The translations under genes and the position numbers were made by a program. The notes beneath the pieces were generated by a model. It did no database searches. It saw nothing but the letters and a program-made list of their open reading frames with translations, and was not told the DNA's origin. From positions 1 to 60,024 of the forward strand of contig DMZI01000070.1 of NCBI GenBank assembly GCA_003485325.1: a DNA stretch of 60,024 nucleotides. Reading direction: 5' to 3'. Shown piece by piece: positions 51,511 to 60,024 of this stretch (positions within the stretch are counted from its first letter, which is position 1; each line of letters begins with the position of its first letter). This DNA comes from Desulfotomaculum sp. (lineage in GTDB: Bacteria > Bacillota > Desulfotomaculia > Desulfotomaculales > Nap2-2B).

Positions 51511-52650
51511 TTAAATGAAACCCCTGTTTGAAAGGAGGTTTCTATACTCATCTTCAACCTTGCGAACCATAACGACCGCCGTGAATTTCTCTTTAACCAG
51601 CGCCTTGCCCGCCTGTCCCATGTCGGCGGCTTTTTTAGGATCGGATAATAATGAAGCCACTGCAATGGCAAGGCCGGCCGGGTCGGCCGGCTCAACAAGC
51701 AGACCGTTAACATTGTCCCGGATAATTTCAGGAATGCCGCCCACCCGGGTGGCAACCACCGGACAACCGGCGGCGAGGGCCTCAAGTATGGTTAAAGGTA
51801 ACCCTTCGGTCAGTGAAGAAAGCACGAAAACGTCAAAAGCAGGCAAAAGGTATGGAATATCATGCCTTTCGCCGGCAAAAACAACCCTGTCTTTGATACC
51901 CAGCGACAATGCTTCTTCTTCCAACTGCCGGTGAAGCGGCCCATCCCCGATGATAACAAAATTAACCTTGTAGTCCATGGCCAGCATAGCGGCAGCCTTT
52001 AAAAAATAAGTTACCCCTTTCTGCGAAGCGAGACGGGCAACCATGCCAACAACCTGCTCTGAAAGGGGAAGATCCAGGTTTCGCAGGGTAAAACAACGCC
52101 TTACCTGTGTTTCAAACACTTCTGTTTCGATTCCGTTCTGGATTGTTACAACCTTGTCTTGATCCAACCTTTCTCTTTTGATCAGTTCATTGCGCAAGGC
52201 TTCAGAAACGGTAATTAACCGGTCAGTATACCCATTCAGCAACCGTTCAGCGAAGGCAAACAAAGATTTTTTCCAGAAAGGCCACTCTTCATAAAAAATA
52301 GAATTATGCGCTGTCAGAAGAACAAGCGGAGTGCCTGCAAGCTTCGCCGCCACGCGACCGACAAGTCCGGCCTTTGAGCTATGCGCATGCAGGATGGTAA
52401 TTCTCTCATCTTTTAAGATACTGATCAGTTGCCTTACAACACGTAAATCACTTAACGGAGAAAGTTCACCCCGAATAGGCAACTCAATGACTCTAAAATC
52501 TGAAGAAGCTAGATCTCTGGCCATATATCCCGGACAAGCCAATATAGGGTCAAACATTTCCCTGTCACAGTGTCTTAAAAGGGAAAGCAGGTGGTTTTTC
52601 ATTCCTCCGGCGGCTGGGCGAATTAAGTGCAAAATACGGAATCTATTCAT
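51511..52650 (-). CDS. Glycosyltransferase family 4
   Basis: About 379 residues, GT-B fold. ILHLIRPAAGGMKNHLLSLL is the amino-terminal glycine loop; GMVARLASQKGVTYFLKAA, the VFVLSSLTEGLPLTILEALA motif and GGIPEIIRDNVNGLLVEPAD form the donor site. It resembles the GT4 of the large cluster (22784-23911). The ATG at 52650 follows GAGGAAACGG. It forms a probable two-gene unit with the membrane phosphatase-like protein, suggesting a second surface-glycan function. Confidence 0.92.
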   Translation of the reverse strand: MNRFRILHLIRPAAGGMKNHLLSLLRHCDREMFDPILACPGYMARDLASSDFRVIELPIRGELSPLSDLRVVRQLISILKDERITILHAHSSKAGLVGRVAAKLAGTPLVLLTAHNSIFYEEWPFWKKSLFAFAERLLNGYTDRLITVSEALRNELIKRERLDQDKVVTIQNGIETEVFETQVRRCFTLRNLDLPLSEQVVGMVARLASQKGVTYFLKAAAMLAMDYKVNFVIIGDGPLHRQLEEEALSLGIKDRVVFAGERHDIPYLLPAFDVFVLSSLTEGLPLTILEALAAGCPVVATRVGGIPEIIRDNVNGLLVEPADPAGLAIAVASLLSDPKKAADMGQAGKALVKEKFTAVVMVRKVEDEYRNLLSNRGFI

Positions 52651-52763
52651 CCGTTTCCTCCCTGGTTTAATTGGCGCCAATTTAAAAACCAGCGGATTTA
52701 TTCTTGTATTTCGCTAAAACCCGGTTTTTTACCTGCCAAAGGAAAAAATAATCGGTTTTAAGC

Positions 52764-52958
52764 TCACGGTTGCTTTTCCAGGATAGCCTCTGTAGGGCAG
52801 TTATGCAGAGCTTCAAGAGCATCACTTTCCAATTCCGAAGGAACTTCATCCACTATGATAAATGCCTTTTCTTCATCATTCCAGTCAAAAACCAGCGGAC
52901 AGATGTCTACACAACTGCCGCAGCTAATGCATAAATCCTGATCTACGTAGAGCCGCAT
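52764..52958 (-). CDS. 4Fe-4S ferredoxin, monocluster type
   Basis: About 64 residues. CISCGSCVDICP plus a distant CPTEAI gives the four cluster ligands and the extra cysteine seen in single [4Fe-4S] ferredoxins such as those of Thermotoga. Acidic overall. Electron carrier for anaerobic metabolism; partner unknown. The ATG at 52958 has GGGAG upstream. Confidence 0.93.
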   Translation of the reverse strand: MRLYVDQDLCISCGSCVDICPLVFDWNDEEKAFIIVDEVPSELESDALEALHNCPTEAILEKQP

Positions 52959-53029
52959 ATTTTTTTTCTCCCTCATTTTGAAATAACGAGCTTATTATTT
53001 CTTTAACACAGTATCTTATGCCGCAATAT

Positions 53030-54496
53030 TTACCTTTTCTTAAGCCAGCAGACTGCCTTTTCCAGTCTTTCAACGCATTTTTCTTTACCCAGGGTAACCA
53101 TTATATCAAACAGCCCCGGCCCCATCGTTTTGCCGGAAAGAGCGAGGCGCGTCGGATGAATCAGGGACCCGCCGGAGATGCCGAGGTTATCTATTAAATT
53201 ACGGTAAGCCAGTTCTACATTCGGCAAATCAAAATAAGGGATCATTTTAACTGCTTCCTTCCCTTGATCCAGTAGTTCGGCTACCCCTTCCCTGTTAAAA
53301 AACTTTTTAACTCCCTTTTCATCATAGTCAAAATCATCTATGTAAAAATAAGAGGAAGCGTCAGCCAGCTCAACCAGGGTGTGCACCCGGGAACGCACCA
53401 CTTCGGAAACTTTTTTAATGTAAGCAAAAGTTTTTTCGTCCGGATTACCTTTAACAAAACCCCTTGCCTGTAAAAACGGAACCACTTCCCAGGCTACCCT
53501 TTCCGGTTCAAAGGAGCATAAATACTGCGCATTTAACCAGGTCAGCTTTTTCGTGTCATATATGGCCGCCGATTTAGAGATTGCTTCGAGAGAAAACGAA
53601 CTGATGATTTCATTTATAGCCATCATTTCCCTGTCATCACCCGGCGACCACCCAAGCAATGCCAGGTAATTAACCAGAGCCTCAGGGAAATAACCGTCTA
53701 AGCGGAATTCATCAACACTTGTTGCGCCGTGCCGCTTGGAGAGCTTAGAGCGGTCAGGAGCAAGAATCATCGGCACATGCGCAAAAGCAGGTTCATTAAA
53801 CCCGAGTGCCCTGTAAAGCAGTATTTGCTTGGGGGTGTTGGAAAGATGCTCTTCGGCGCGGATAACATGAGTTATGCGCATAAGGCTGTCGTCTACAACA
53901 CAGGCAAAGTTATAGGTTGGAAGGCCGTTTGATTTGACAATGATAAAATCATCCATGGTCTTATTCTCAAATTCAACGGCGCCCCTGATTAAATCATGCA
54001 CCACTGTTGTACCTTCCTGGGACATTTTTATACGCAATACAGGGCTGATACCTCTGGCTTCCCGTTCTAGCTGCTCCTTAAGGCTCAGCCGGCGGCATCT
54101 TCCGTCGTAGCGCGGCGCAAATCCTTTTTTCTGCGCCTGTTCCCTCTGCTGAGCCAACTCTGACGGCGTGCAATAACATTTATAAACTGCGCCGCTTTCC
54201 AACAGGCGGTCTGCCTGTTCCCTATACAAACCAAACCTCTCCGACTGTCTGTACGGACCTGATAAACCTGTTGTACCCGGCCCTTCATCCCATTTAAGGC
54301 CAAGCCAGTCAAGGCAGCTGAAAATACCCGCTTCAGCTTCCTCAAGATTTCTTTCCAGGTCTGTATCCTCTAAGCGAAGGATAAAAACACCGCCGTTTTT
54401 TCTGGCAAAAAGCCAGTTGAACAGCGCTGTTCTCGCTCCTCCTATATGAAGGTTCCCTGTAGGGCTTGGCGCAAAGCGAACACGAATTTGTTCCAT
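53030..54496 (-). CDS. gltX: Glutamyl-tRNA synthetase GltX
   Basis: 488 residues, class I synthetase. PSPTGNLHIGGARTALFNWL carries the HIGH-type motif, and SKLSKRHGATS the KMSKS-type motif. The carboxy-terminal anticodon-binding helical domain is complete. As in most Firmicutes it probably also charges tRNA-Gln for later amidation. ATG at 54496. It follows addA with a terminator between. Confidence 0.97.
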   Translation of the reverse strand: MEQIRVRFAPSPTGNLHIGGARTALFNWLFARKNGGVFILRLEDTDLERNLEEAEAGIFSCLDWLGLKWDEGPGTTGLSGPYRQSERFGLYREQADRLLESGAVYKCYCTPSELAQQREQAQKKGFAPRYDGRCRRLSLKEQLEREARGISPVLRIKMSQEGTTVVHDLIRGAVEFENKTMDDFIIVKSNGLPTYNFACVVDDSLMRITHVIRAEEHLSNTPKQILLYRALGFNEPAFAHVPMILAPDRSKLSKRHGATSVDEFRLDGYFPEALVNYLALLGWSPGDDREMMAINEIISSFSLEAISKSAAIYDTKKLTWLNAQYLCSFEPERVAWEVVPFLQARGFVKGNPDEKTFAYIKKVSEVVRSRVHTLVELADASSYFYIDDFDYDEKGVKKFFNREGVAELLDQGKEAVKMIPYFDLPNVELAYRNLIDNLGISGGSLIHPTRLALSGKTMGPGLFDIMVTLGKEKCVERLEKAVCWLKKR

Positions 54497-54611
54497 AATA
54501 CAGCTCCCTTAAACATATTTGCCAGGCACAATTATACTACCCTATAACTTTACCGTAAAGAAACTGCCACATATTTATTATTTCCGCAGTTATACATAAA
54601 TGGTCTTTCTT

Positions 54612-54662
54612 CAAATAAAAGGGGACGGCTTGACTGAATACTTACCTTCGTAAAATGCCGTC
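54612..54662 (-). terminator. Probable terminator after addA
   Basis: GACGGC and GCCGTC arms (54624-54629, 54657-54662) around a 27-base loop, followed on the minus strand by CCCCTTTTATTT. The long loop makes it a weaker call than the others. Confidence 0.5.
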
Positions 54663-54745
54663 ACGAACCATTTAATAAAATGTTATAAAGGTATCCTTAA
54701 GATCCAAAAGGCATGCCGGATATTTTTCCGGACCTGGTATATCTT

Positions 54746-57700
54746 TTATAACCTGTAAGATCCCGCGCCAAAAAAATATAAAAATCTTTCTTTGACGGGC
54801 AGCATGAAAATAGTTTGGGCAGCCCTGGCATACATTTCTATTTGAATGCGGTAGCAAGCCGCCAGCGCTTTCATCCTTTCCCAATCGCCGGGATTTATAT
54901 AATCCGTTTTAAAATCAATAACCACAAGAGCCCCCTCTTCCTCCAAAAGACAATCAATGATACCCTGAATTACAACTGTCTGTTCATTAAAGACCGGAGA
55001 TGCAGCCAGGCTTTTTCCGGATAGGGAATCACTTTCATCAGAGCAGGAATATATTTCATGGGCAGGCACAGCGATAAGAAAAGGGGTTTCCCGGTATATT
55101 TTATTTGCTGAAAGCACTCTTTCGCCAAGCGGTGATTCAAAGAAGGCCAGAATATGATCCGGATTTATAACATCAGCCTGGCCTTGTGTTAGGATTTCCC
55201 GTTTTTGCAGATCGGCAATTTGATCACAGATGCTTTCTTTTGTTAACTTCCCGTCCAGGTTTAAATGCCGCATAACCAGATGTACGGCGCTTCCCTTCTC
55301 CGCTCCGGTCAAGGCATTTGTCTTTTGCAAAAAAATCGGCCGCCTGGCGCCCTGACTGTAAGCTGTTTTCTCCTCAGGGGAAACAAGCTGCAAATTATCT
55401 TCATCATTGTGTAAGGAATGCTCCTTTAAGCCTGTTACGGTCATTTTTGCCGGTTTGACGGAGAAGCGGTTAAAAGGATAACTCCAGCCGAGCAGATGTT
55501 CAATCTTATCTTTGTTTCCGCTCTCCCCGTCCAGAGGTTCGAGTTTTTGTACCTTTTCAAGTATTAAGGCGGCCTGTGAAGGCAGTACCTCTTCTACTGC
55601 CGGTATTTTATAATCACCACTGCAGATTTTTACTTCCCAGCGGGAAAGATCAGTAAAGGTTTTCAAATCCAGGTTCAAACCGGCGGTTTGACGAAGGTTT
55701 TCCGCATCACTGCGCCTGATCAGGGCAGCGCCCAGCAAGTCAAGAAAAGACCCGGCGGAAATCAAATGCGGTTCAAAGGGCTGCTTTTCCCTGGAATTTC
55801 CGGCATTGAACCATTTTATAACTTCTTTTCGAAGATCGGCGACATGGCCGATTAAAATAAGCTTTTCACGGGCGCGTGTCATAGCAACATATAGAATGCG
55901 CAGTTCCTCCGCTATAGTTTCCATTTTGAGGGCAGCCTTCAAAGCCAGTTTCGGCAGCGTGGGATAACTGTACCTGCCGGTCACATTGACAAGCTGCGGG
56001 CCGATGCCAAGCTTTTTATGAAGGAGGATATTCCTGTTCAAATCCTGGAAATTAAAAGACCTGTTCAGACCTGCTATAAACACCACGGGAAACTCCAGAC
56101 CCTTGCTCTTATGGATGCTCATTATTCTGACCACATCTTCGTTTTCCCCAAGCGCTCTTGCGGAACCGAGGTCGCGGCTGTTCTGCTGAAGGCGCTCAAT
56201 ATATTTAAGAAAACGGTACAATCCGCGAAAAACAGTTCCTTCATACTGGCAGGCCCTGTCATAAAGCGCCCGCAGGTTAGCCTGACGCTGGTCTCCCCCA
56301 GGCAATCCGCCGGTATAATCGTAATACCCGGTTTTGCGGTATATATCGTGAATTAGGTCCGGCAAACGGCACTGGCGCGACATGGTACGCCAGTGTTCAA
56401 GCATGGACAAAAAAACAACCAGCCTGCCGGTCAATTCATCGGAAGGCATCCCGGCGGCAGTCAGCACGGCGTCGTAAAAATCGCCTTCTTTCCGGCAAAG
56501 GCGTATTTTAGCCATTCCTTCAACCCCGATTCCGACAAGGGGGGATCTTAAAACACCGGCTAAAGGTATATCCTGCCTTGGATTATCTATTACAGAAAGA
56601 AGGGAAATGATTGTCTTTACTTCGGATGCCTGGAAATAACCTGTGGCAGACTCAGCATAGGCCGGAATACCTGCAGCGCTGAATTCCTCAAGGAATATTC
56701 CTGCTGCCTGAATGGTACTCCGCATTAAAACAGCCATATCCATGTATGACAGACTTATACCTTCCCGCCTTGCCTCAGCAACCATTTCCTTGATCCTGCC
56801 GGCAACATACCTTGCTTCAACCCGCCTTTCTTCAATTACCTCAAAAGATTCCCAGCCGGTGTCTTCCTGTAATTCACCGCCTATGTTTTCCTCACTTGCC
56901 TCCAATACATCTTTGTCATCAGGTAATTCAACTGAGCCACGGGTGGAGTTAAGGAGATGGAACTCAATGGAGTCATTTGATAAAAACGGTTTCAGCTTTT
57001 CGGGCGGACGGGCTGCGCCAAATTTAAGCGGGTTTCTGCTATAATCAATTTCCCCGACGCCCGGCTTCATCATCAGTGTAAAGATAAAGTTTACACCGTC
57101 AATTATGTTCTTTGTGCTCCTCATGTTCTCCGTCAGGCAAAGGGTTACCCCGGGATCATAATTTTCCGTCCGACAAGTTTCGCTTTCCAAAAAAGTAAAC
57201 GAATTCTGCCTGGCCTGAAAAAGCCCGGGTTCAGCCAGCCTGAACCTGTAAACGCTCTGTTTTACATCGCCGACCATAAACAGATTTGACCCTTTGGCGC
57301 CCTGACGGGAGACCAGGTTTAAAATAGCATCCTGGACCTCATTTATATCCTGATACTCGTCTACCAGCACATGGTCAAAACGCTCCTGCAGTTTAAGGGC
57401 AACTTCCGAGGGAATCAGATCTCCGGGCTGGTCCCCACGGATGTTTAAAATTTGGAGCGCATACTGCTCCAAATCGCTGAAATCAACTACACCCTGAGCT
57501 TCTTTTACCTGCCGGTACATTTTATCGAAATCCAAAACCAGTTCAACCAACTCGTGAACCAAAGGAGCAACTGTTTCCAGTTCGGAAAGATATTCGTCAG
57601 GCTCCCGCGAAAAAAACTCCTCAGCCAGATTTCTCAGGTTTCTTTTAATCCTATCCCGCAAAACTTGGACCTGTTTCTTTATTTCCTCGCTGACATCCTT

Positions 57701-58573
57701 GCCGGCACGGCTGAAAGGTAAAAAACGAATCTCCTGAAAAGCTCTGTGCAATTCCCCCCAGGAAAGGCCGCAACAGCGGATAAGCTCATTAATATTAACT
57801 AAATCATCTTGCAGGGCGTCCAAATACCCGCGGGGACCGTCTTGTTTCATGCATAATTCAGCAGCATTTGCCGCAAGCTGGAGGATCGTTTTAAGCTGGC
57901 AGGACAGATATTTTTTTAAAACACTTACCCAGGGAAGGTCATCAAGAGCGGAATCCACAGAAGAATAAAAGCTTTTTGCGGCTGATTTAAGCCAGTGTTG
58001 AGGGTCGGGTGTGCTTCGGGCAAAATCATAGAGGCGTAAAACCAATTCCTGAAGTTCACTGTCATCACGTGAACCCCCGTAGCAGTCGACCAGGTCGGTA
58101 AAGGTCGAATTTTCCTGGCTGTCATAGCGCAATTCAAACAACTCTTCGCAGGTTGCCGCCCTGAGCAGGGCTGCTTCATCCTCCCCGAGCACGCGTATTG
58201 CAGGATCAAGCCCTATTTTAAAGAAGTTTTGCCTGATCAGGTCAAGACAAAAAGAATGAATTGTACCAATCGAAGACCTGTTAATCAGCTGCATCTGGAG
58301 CCGCAGCCGCCGGGAAAAAGGTTTTCTGTCAAGTTCGTCAACCAGCGCCTGGCTTATTCTGGAGCGCATCTCGGCAGCGGCGGCATTTGTAAATGTGACT
58401 ACAAGCAGGCGGTCCAGATCAACCGGATTCTCCTGATTGGCAATCAGGTTGATTATCCGTCCGACCAGAACTGAAGTTTTACCTGTCCCTGCCGAGGCGG
58501 AAACAAGTACATTGCAGCCGGTTGTATTTATGGCGAGTTTTTGTTCTTCGGTCCAGTTAATACCGGCAGACAA
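54746..58573 (-). CDS. addA: ATP-dependent helicase/nuclease subunit A, AddA
   Basis: 1275 residues. UvrD-like helicase with Walker A VSASAGTGKTSVLVGRI, VDEYQDINEVQ and the AMTRAREKLILIGH motif VI, and a carboxy-terminal RecB-type nuclease with VVIDFKTDYI and an active-site QIEMYARAA. AddAB resects double-strand breaks up to Chi. Start at the TTG 58573 with GGGG upstream, or a nearby codon. The usual partner addB, normally directly upstream, is not here: repeat copy D and an ADP-ribosylglycohydrolase occupy the position. Confidence 0.96.
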   Translation of the reverse strand: MSAGINWTEEQKLAINTTGCNVLVSASAGTGKTSVLVGRIINLIANQENPVDLDRLLVVTFTNAAAAEMRSRISQALVDELDRKPFSRRLRLQMQLINRSSIGTIHSFCLDLIRQNFFKIGLDPAIRVLGEDEAALLRAATCEELFELRYDSQENSTFTDLVDCYGGSRDDSELQELVLRLYDFARSTPDPQHWLKSAAKSFYSSVDSALDDLPWVSVLKKYLSCQLKTILQLAANAAELCMKQDGPRGYLDALQDDLVNINELIRCCGLSWGELHRAFQEIRFLPFSRAGKDVSEEIKKQVQVLRDRIKRNLRNLAEEFFSREPDEYLSELETVAPLVHELVELVLDFDKMYRQVKEAQGVVDFSDLEQYALQILNIRGDQPGDLIPSEVALKLQERFDHVLVDEYQDINEVQDAILNLVSRQGAKGSNLFMVGDVKQSVYRFRLAEPGLFQARQNSFTFLESETCRTENYDPGVTLCLTENMRSTKNIIDGVNFIFTLMMKPGVGEIDYSRNPLKFGAARPPEKLKPFLSNDSIEFHLLNSTRGSVELPDDKDVLEASEENIGGELQEDTGWESFEVIEERRVEARYVAGRIKEMVAEARREGISLSYMDMAVLMRSTIQAAGIFLEEFSAAGIPAYAESATGYFQASEVKTIISLLSVIDNPRQDIPLAGVLRSPLVGIGVEGMAKIRLCRKEGDFYDAVLTAAGMPSDELTGRLVVFLSMLEHWRTMSRQCRLPDLIHDIYRKTGYYDYTGGLPGGDQRQANLRALYDRACQYEGTVFRGLYRFLKYIERLQQNSRDLGSARALGENEDVVRIMSIHKSKGLEFPVVFIAGLNRSFNFQDLNRNILLHKKLGIGPQLVNVTGRYSYPTLPKLALKAALKMETIAEELRILYVAMTRAREKLILIGHVADLRKEVIKWFNAGNSREKQPFEPHLISAGSFLDLLGAALIRRSDAENLRQTAGLNLDLKTFTDLSRWEVKICSGDYKIPAVEEVLPSQAALILEKVQKLEPLDGESGNKDKIEHLLGWSYPFNRFSVKPAKMTVTGLKEHSLHNDEDNLQLVSPEEKTAYSQGARRPIFLQKTNALTGAEKGSAVHLVMRHLNLDGKLTKESICDQIADLQKREILTQGQADVINPDHILAFFESPLGERVLSANKIYRETPFLIAVPAHEIYSCSDESDSLSGKSLAASPVFNEQTVVIQGIIDCLLEEEGALVVIDFKTDYINPGDWERMKALAACYRIQIEMYARAAQTIFMLPVKERFLYFFGAGSYRL

Positions 58574-58601
58574 ACGGCATATCCCCTTTTAAAGCGTAAA
58601 T

Positions 58602-58751
58602 CCTGAAAAATAACTTCATTAGGGAGGTCAACTGCTAAGCGTGCTCATGTTCGCCTCTTGCCTCTTATTAAATCACACTTAAGGCATTGCCCTCCCTTTA
58701 TTAATGATTTTCATCCTTTTAGCTGGCGCCGCTTCAGCGGCATGGACTTTT
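58602..58751 (-). repeat. Interspersed structured repeat, copy D (150 bp, shortest)
   Basis: Starts CCTGAAAAATA and ends near CATGGACTTTTA. It has the AGGGAGG/CCTCCCT stem, a perfect right-end hairpin (GCCGC and GCGGC with a 4-base loop) and almost no central loop. The right end is 10 bases after the stop of the ADP-ribosylglycohydrolase gene; the left end is 28 bases before the addA start. Confidence 0.88.
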
Positions 58752-58761
58752 ACTTTAGCTA

Positions 58762-59736
58762 TTACAGCTCTGGCTGTTCAGACAGCAAAAACCAGAGCCC
58801 GGCGGCCAGCTCTTCAACATAGCCCCTGCCCTTTTGCCCTTCTTCAAGCTTTTCCAGCCACCGCTCCGGAATTCCCTGCCTCCCGTGGTAAGCCCCGCTG
58901 ATCGCGCCCGTCATGGACCCGATCGTATCTGTATCACCGCCAAGGCTGACTGCTTTGATAACTGCTTTTTCAAAGCTGCCGGGGTTAGCTAAAAAAGAAT
59001 ATATGGAAGTACAGACTGACTGAATAGCTTTTACGCCATTGCCCAGTTCCCGGATAATTTTCTCAACAGTAGGTTCGATTTCCAGCAATTTTTCCACACA
59101 ATCAAGTTTTTCCCTGTACTCCCCGGCTCCGGGTGAAAGCGAATTTTTCAGGCTGCGCAAAAAGCCTTTCTGATCCAGCGGATACTGGCTGTCGGCGGTC
59201 AAGGCAAGAGCGACAGCGGATGCCTGAAGCACCGCCCCTTCCACAGCCTGAGGGTGGGCATGAGTCAGACGGGCTGATCCGGCAGCGCACTTCCTTAATT
59301 CATCCGGGCGGCCGACATAAAGACAGGCCACCGGGGCAATCCGCATTGCAGCGCCGTTGCCGTAAGATCCGTCCGGGAATACCTTTTTTACGGCCTGTTC
59401 CCAGGGTGTTCCGCTCTCGATCAAATGCAGGACCCGTGCTGTCCCGGGGCCATATCCGCGGCCTGGATTATAGTTCCTGCAGAATGTAAGAGCCATATGC
59501 CGATCGTTAAATGTTCCACATTCTAATAAAGATTCGGCAATCCCGATCATCATTTCCGTATCGTCCGTATAGCTGCCGGCTTTGAGGCGTCCGGGTAAAA
59601 CTTCCGTTATTTCTCCGTACCTTTCCGAGATTTCCTGGAAAGACCAGCCTTCAACCGGCATACCAAGAGCGTCGCCCGTAAAGGCGCCCAAAATAGCGCC
59701 TGAAATTTTATCAAGTGTTAAAACACCGGGAAGCAT
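58762..59736 (-). CDS. ADP-ribosylglycohydrolase family protein (DraG type)
   Basis: 324 residues, all-alpha dinuclear magnesium hydrolase. GAFTGDALGMPVEG, SYTDDTEMMIGIAES and SLGGDTDTIGSMTGAISGAY carry the metal-binding aspartates and threonines, all intact. It removes ADP-ribose from proteins or cleaves related ADP-ribosyl compounds; target unknown. No ADP-ribosyltransferase is visible nearby. ATG at 59736 behind AAGGAGG. Flanked by repeat copies on both sides (D and E). Confidence 0.92.
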   Translation of the reverse strand: MLPGVLTLDKISGAILGAFTGDALGMPVEGWSFQEISERYGEITEVLPGRLKAGSYTDDTEMMIGIAESLLECGTFNDRHMALTFCRNYNPGRGYGPGTARVLHLIESGTPWEQAVKKVFPDGSYGNGAAMRIAPVACLYVGRPDELRKCAAGSARLTHAHPQAVEGAVLQASAVALALTADSQYPLDQKGFLRSLKNSLSPGAGEYREKLDCVEKLLEIEPTVEKIIRELGNGVKAIQSVCTSIYSFLANPGSFEKAVIKAVSLGGDTDTIGSMTGAISGAYHGRQGIPERWLEKLEEGQKGRGYVEELAAGLWFLLSEQPEL

Positions 59737-59766
59737 CCTGTAAGCCTCCTTTACTTAACAAGCTAC

Positions 59767-60017
59767 CCTGAAAATTAACTTGCATTAGGGAGGTCAACTG
59801 CCTACGTGCTCATGTTCGCCTCTTATACTTGTACGAACTCGTTCACCCTCGGGCTCGGTAAAACTCGGCGCCATGCGCCTCAAACAGTTACCTCGCTTTA
59901 CCTCGGGTTCACTCGTTCTTCGAATGAAGGCTCAAAATCGCACTTAAGGCATTGCCCTCCCTTTGCTGATGAATTTTCATCCTCCTGCTGGTGTCACTTT
60001 AGCGGCATGGATGTCTA
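59767..60017 (-). repeat. Interspersed structured repeat, copy E (251 bp, full long form)
   Basis: Reference copy. Plus-strand order: CCTGAAAATTA end; first stem arm TTAGGGAGGTCAA; conserved CGTGCTCATGTTCGCCTCTT; a long central loop with repeated CGAGG/CTCGG blocks; CAAAATCGCACTTAAGG; second arm TTGCCCTCCC; GATGAATTTTCATC; right-end hairpin; GGATGTCTA. It lies 30 bases upstream of the ADP-ribosylglycohydrolase start. The last seven bases of the window (60018-60024) resemble the start of a further copy. Bases 59836-60016 are identical to 1-181. Confidence 0.92.
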
Positions 60018-60024
60018 TCCTGAA

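Noticed and set aside
54672..54884. Small minus-strand frame at the end of addA
   Set aside because: It overlaps the addA nuclease domain in another frame and has no similarity or ribosome site.
59767..60017. The repeats as a CRISPR array or an insertion sequence
   Set aside because: No regular short repeat-spacer pattern, no transposase, and no terminal inverted repeats at the outer ends.
1..60024. Circular molecule with terminal overlap (identical ends of 181 bp)
   Set aside because: The identity ends 8 bases before the window end and the following bases differ, so they are two repeat copies.

Overview
The window reads as chromosome of an anaerobic endospore-forming Firmicute, most like the Peptococcaceae (Pelotomaculum/Desulfotomaculum group). 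The evidence is a long sporulation/cell-division cluster (mfd-spoVT-mazG-hup-rqcP-spoIID-like-yabP-yabQ-divIC-spoIIE-tilS-ftsH), an intact pro-sigma-K gene, menaquinone genes, selenocysteine genes (selA-selB), and frequent TTG/GTG starts behind strong AGGAGG-type ribosome sites. The genus is inference. No rRNA, tRNA, CRISPR array, prophage or intact insertion sequence was seen.

Layout. 1-1328: a degraded edge, with a repeat copy cutting a CHASE2-cyclase remnant, an unrecognised small ORF, and a DUF3307 gene with an in-frame TGA. 1325-18232: the minus-strand cluster ftsH back to mfd, with visible sigma-A, Spo0A-type and sigma-G-type promoters and several intrinsic terminators. 18637-20684: plus-strand purC and sigK, then a rhodanese-domain remnant. 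20704-32718: a minus-strand surface-polysaccharide cluster (initiating sugar transferase, glycosyltransferases, Wzm/Wzt-type ABC exporter, O-antigen-ligase-like protein) headed by a novel-looking winged-helix/coiled-coil protein. 32989-36795: guaB, a flavin-binding protein, a MaoC hydratase and a D,D-carboxypeptidase. 36944-41802: MFS transporter, polysaccharide deacetylase, nitroreductase and an acyl-CoA ligase with an altered phosphate-binding loop. 41870-49068: HtrA, selB-selA, menG, a HepS-like protein and speD. 49222-58573: a membrane phosphatase-fold protein, glycosyltransferase, ferredoxin, gltX and addA. 58762-59736: an ADP-ribosylglycohydrolase.

The most unusual signal is an interspersed repeat with six copies (150 to about 363 bp), all in one orientation: 1-181 (truncated by the window edge), 22143-22314, 43042-43238, 47396-47758 (divergent interior), 58602-58751 and 59767-60017. 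Ends and a long imperfect inverted repeat are conserved, while the central loop varies greatly in length. Where it can be scored, the same end lies 0-17 bp after the stop codon of a minus-strand gene, and the element fills the gap to the next co-directional gene. One copy interrupts the cyclase remnant, so the family has probably been mobile. Substitutions in the main stem are tolerated as G-U pairs only on the minus strand, suggesting a folded RNA co-transcribed with the genes. The window begins and ends inside near-identical copies, as expected of a contig broken at a repeat.
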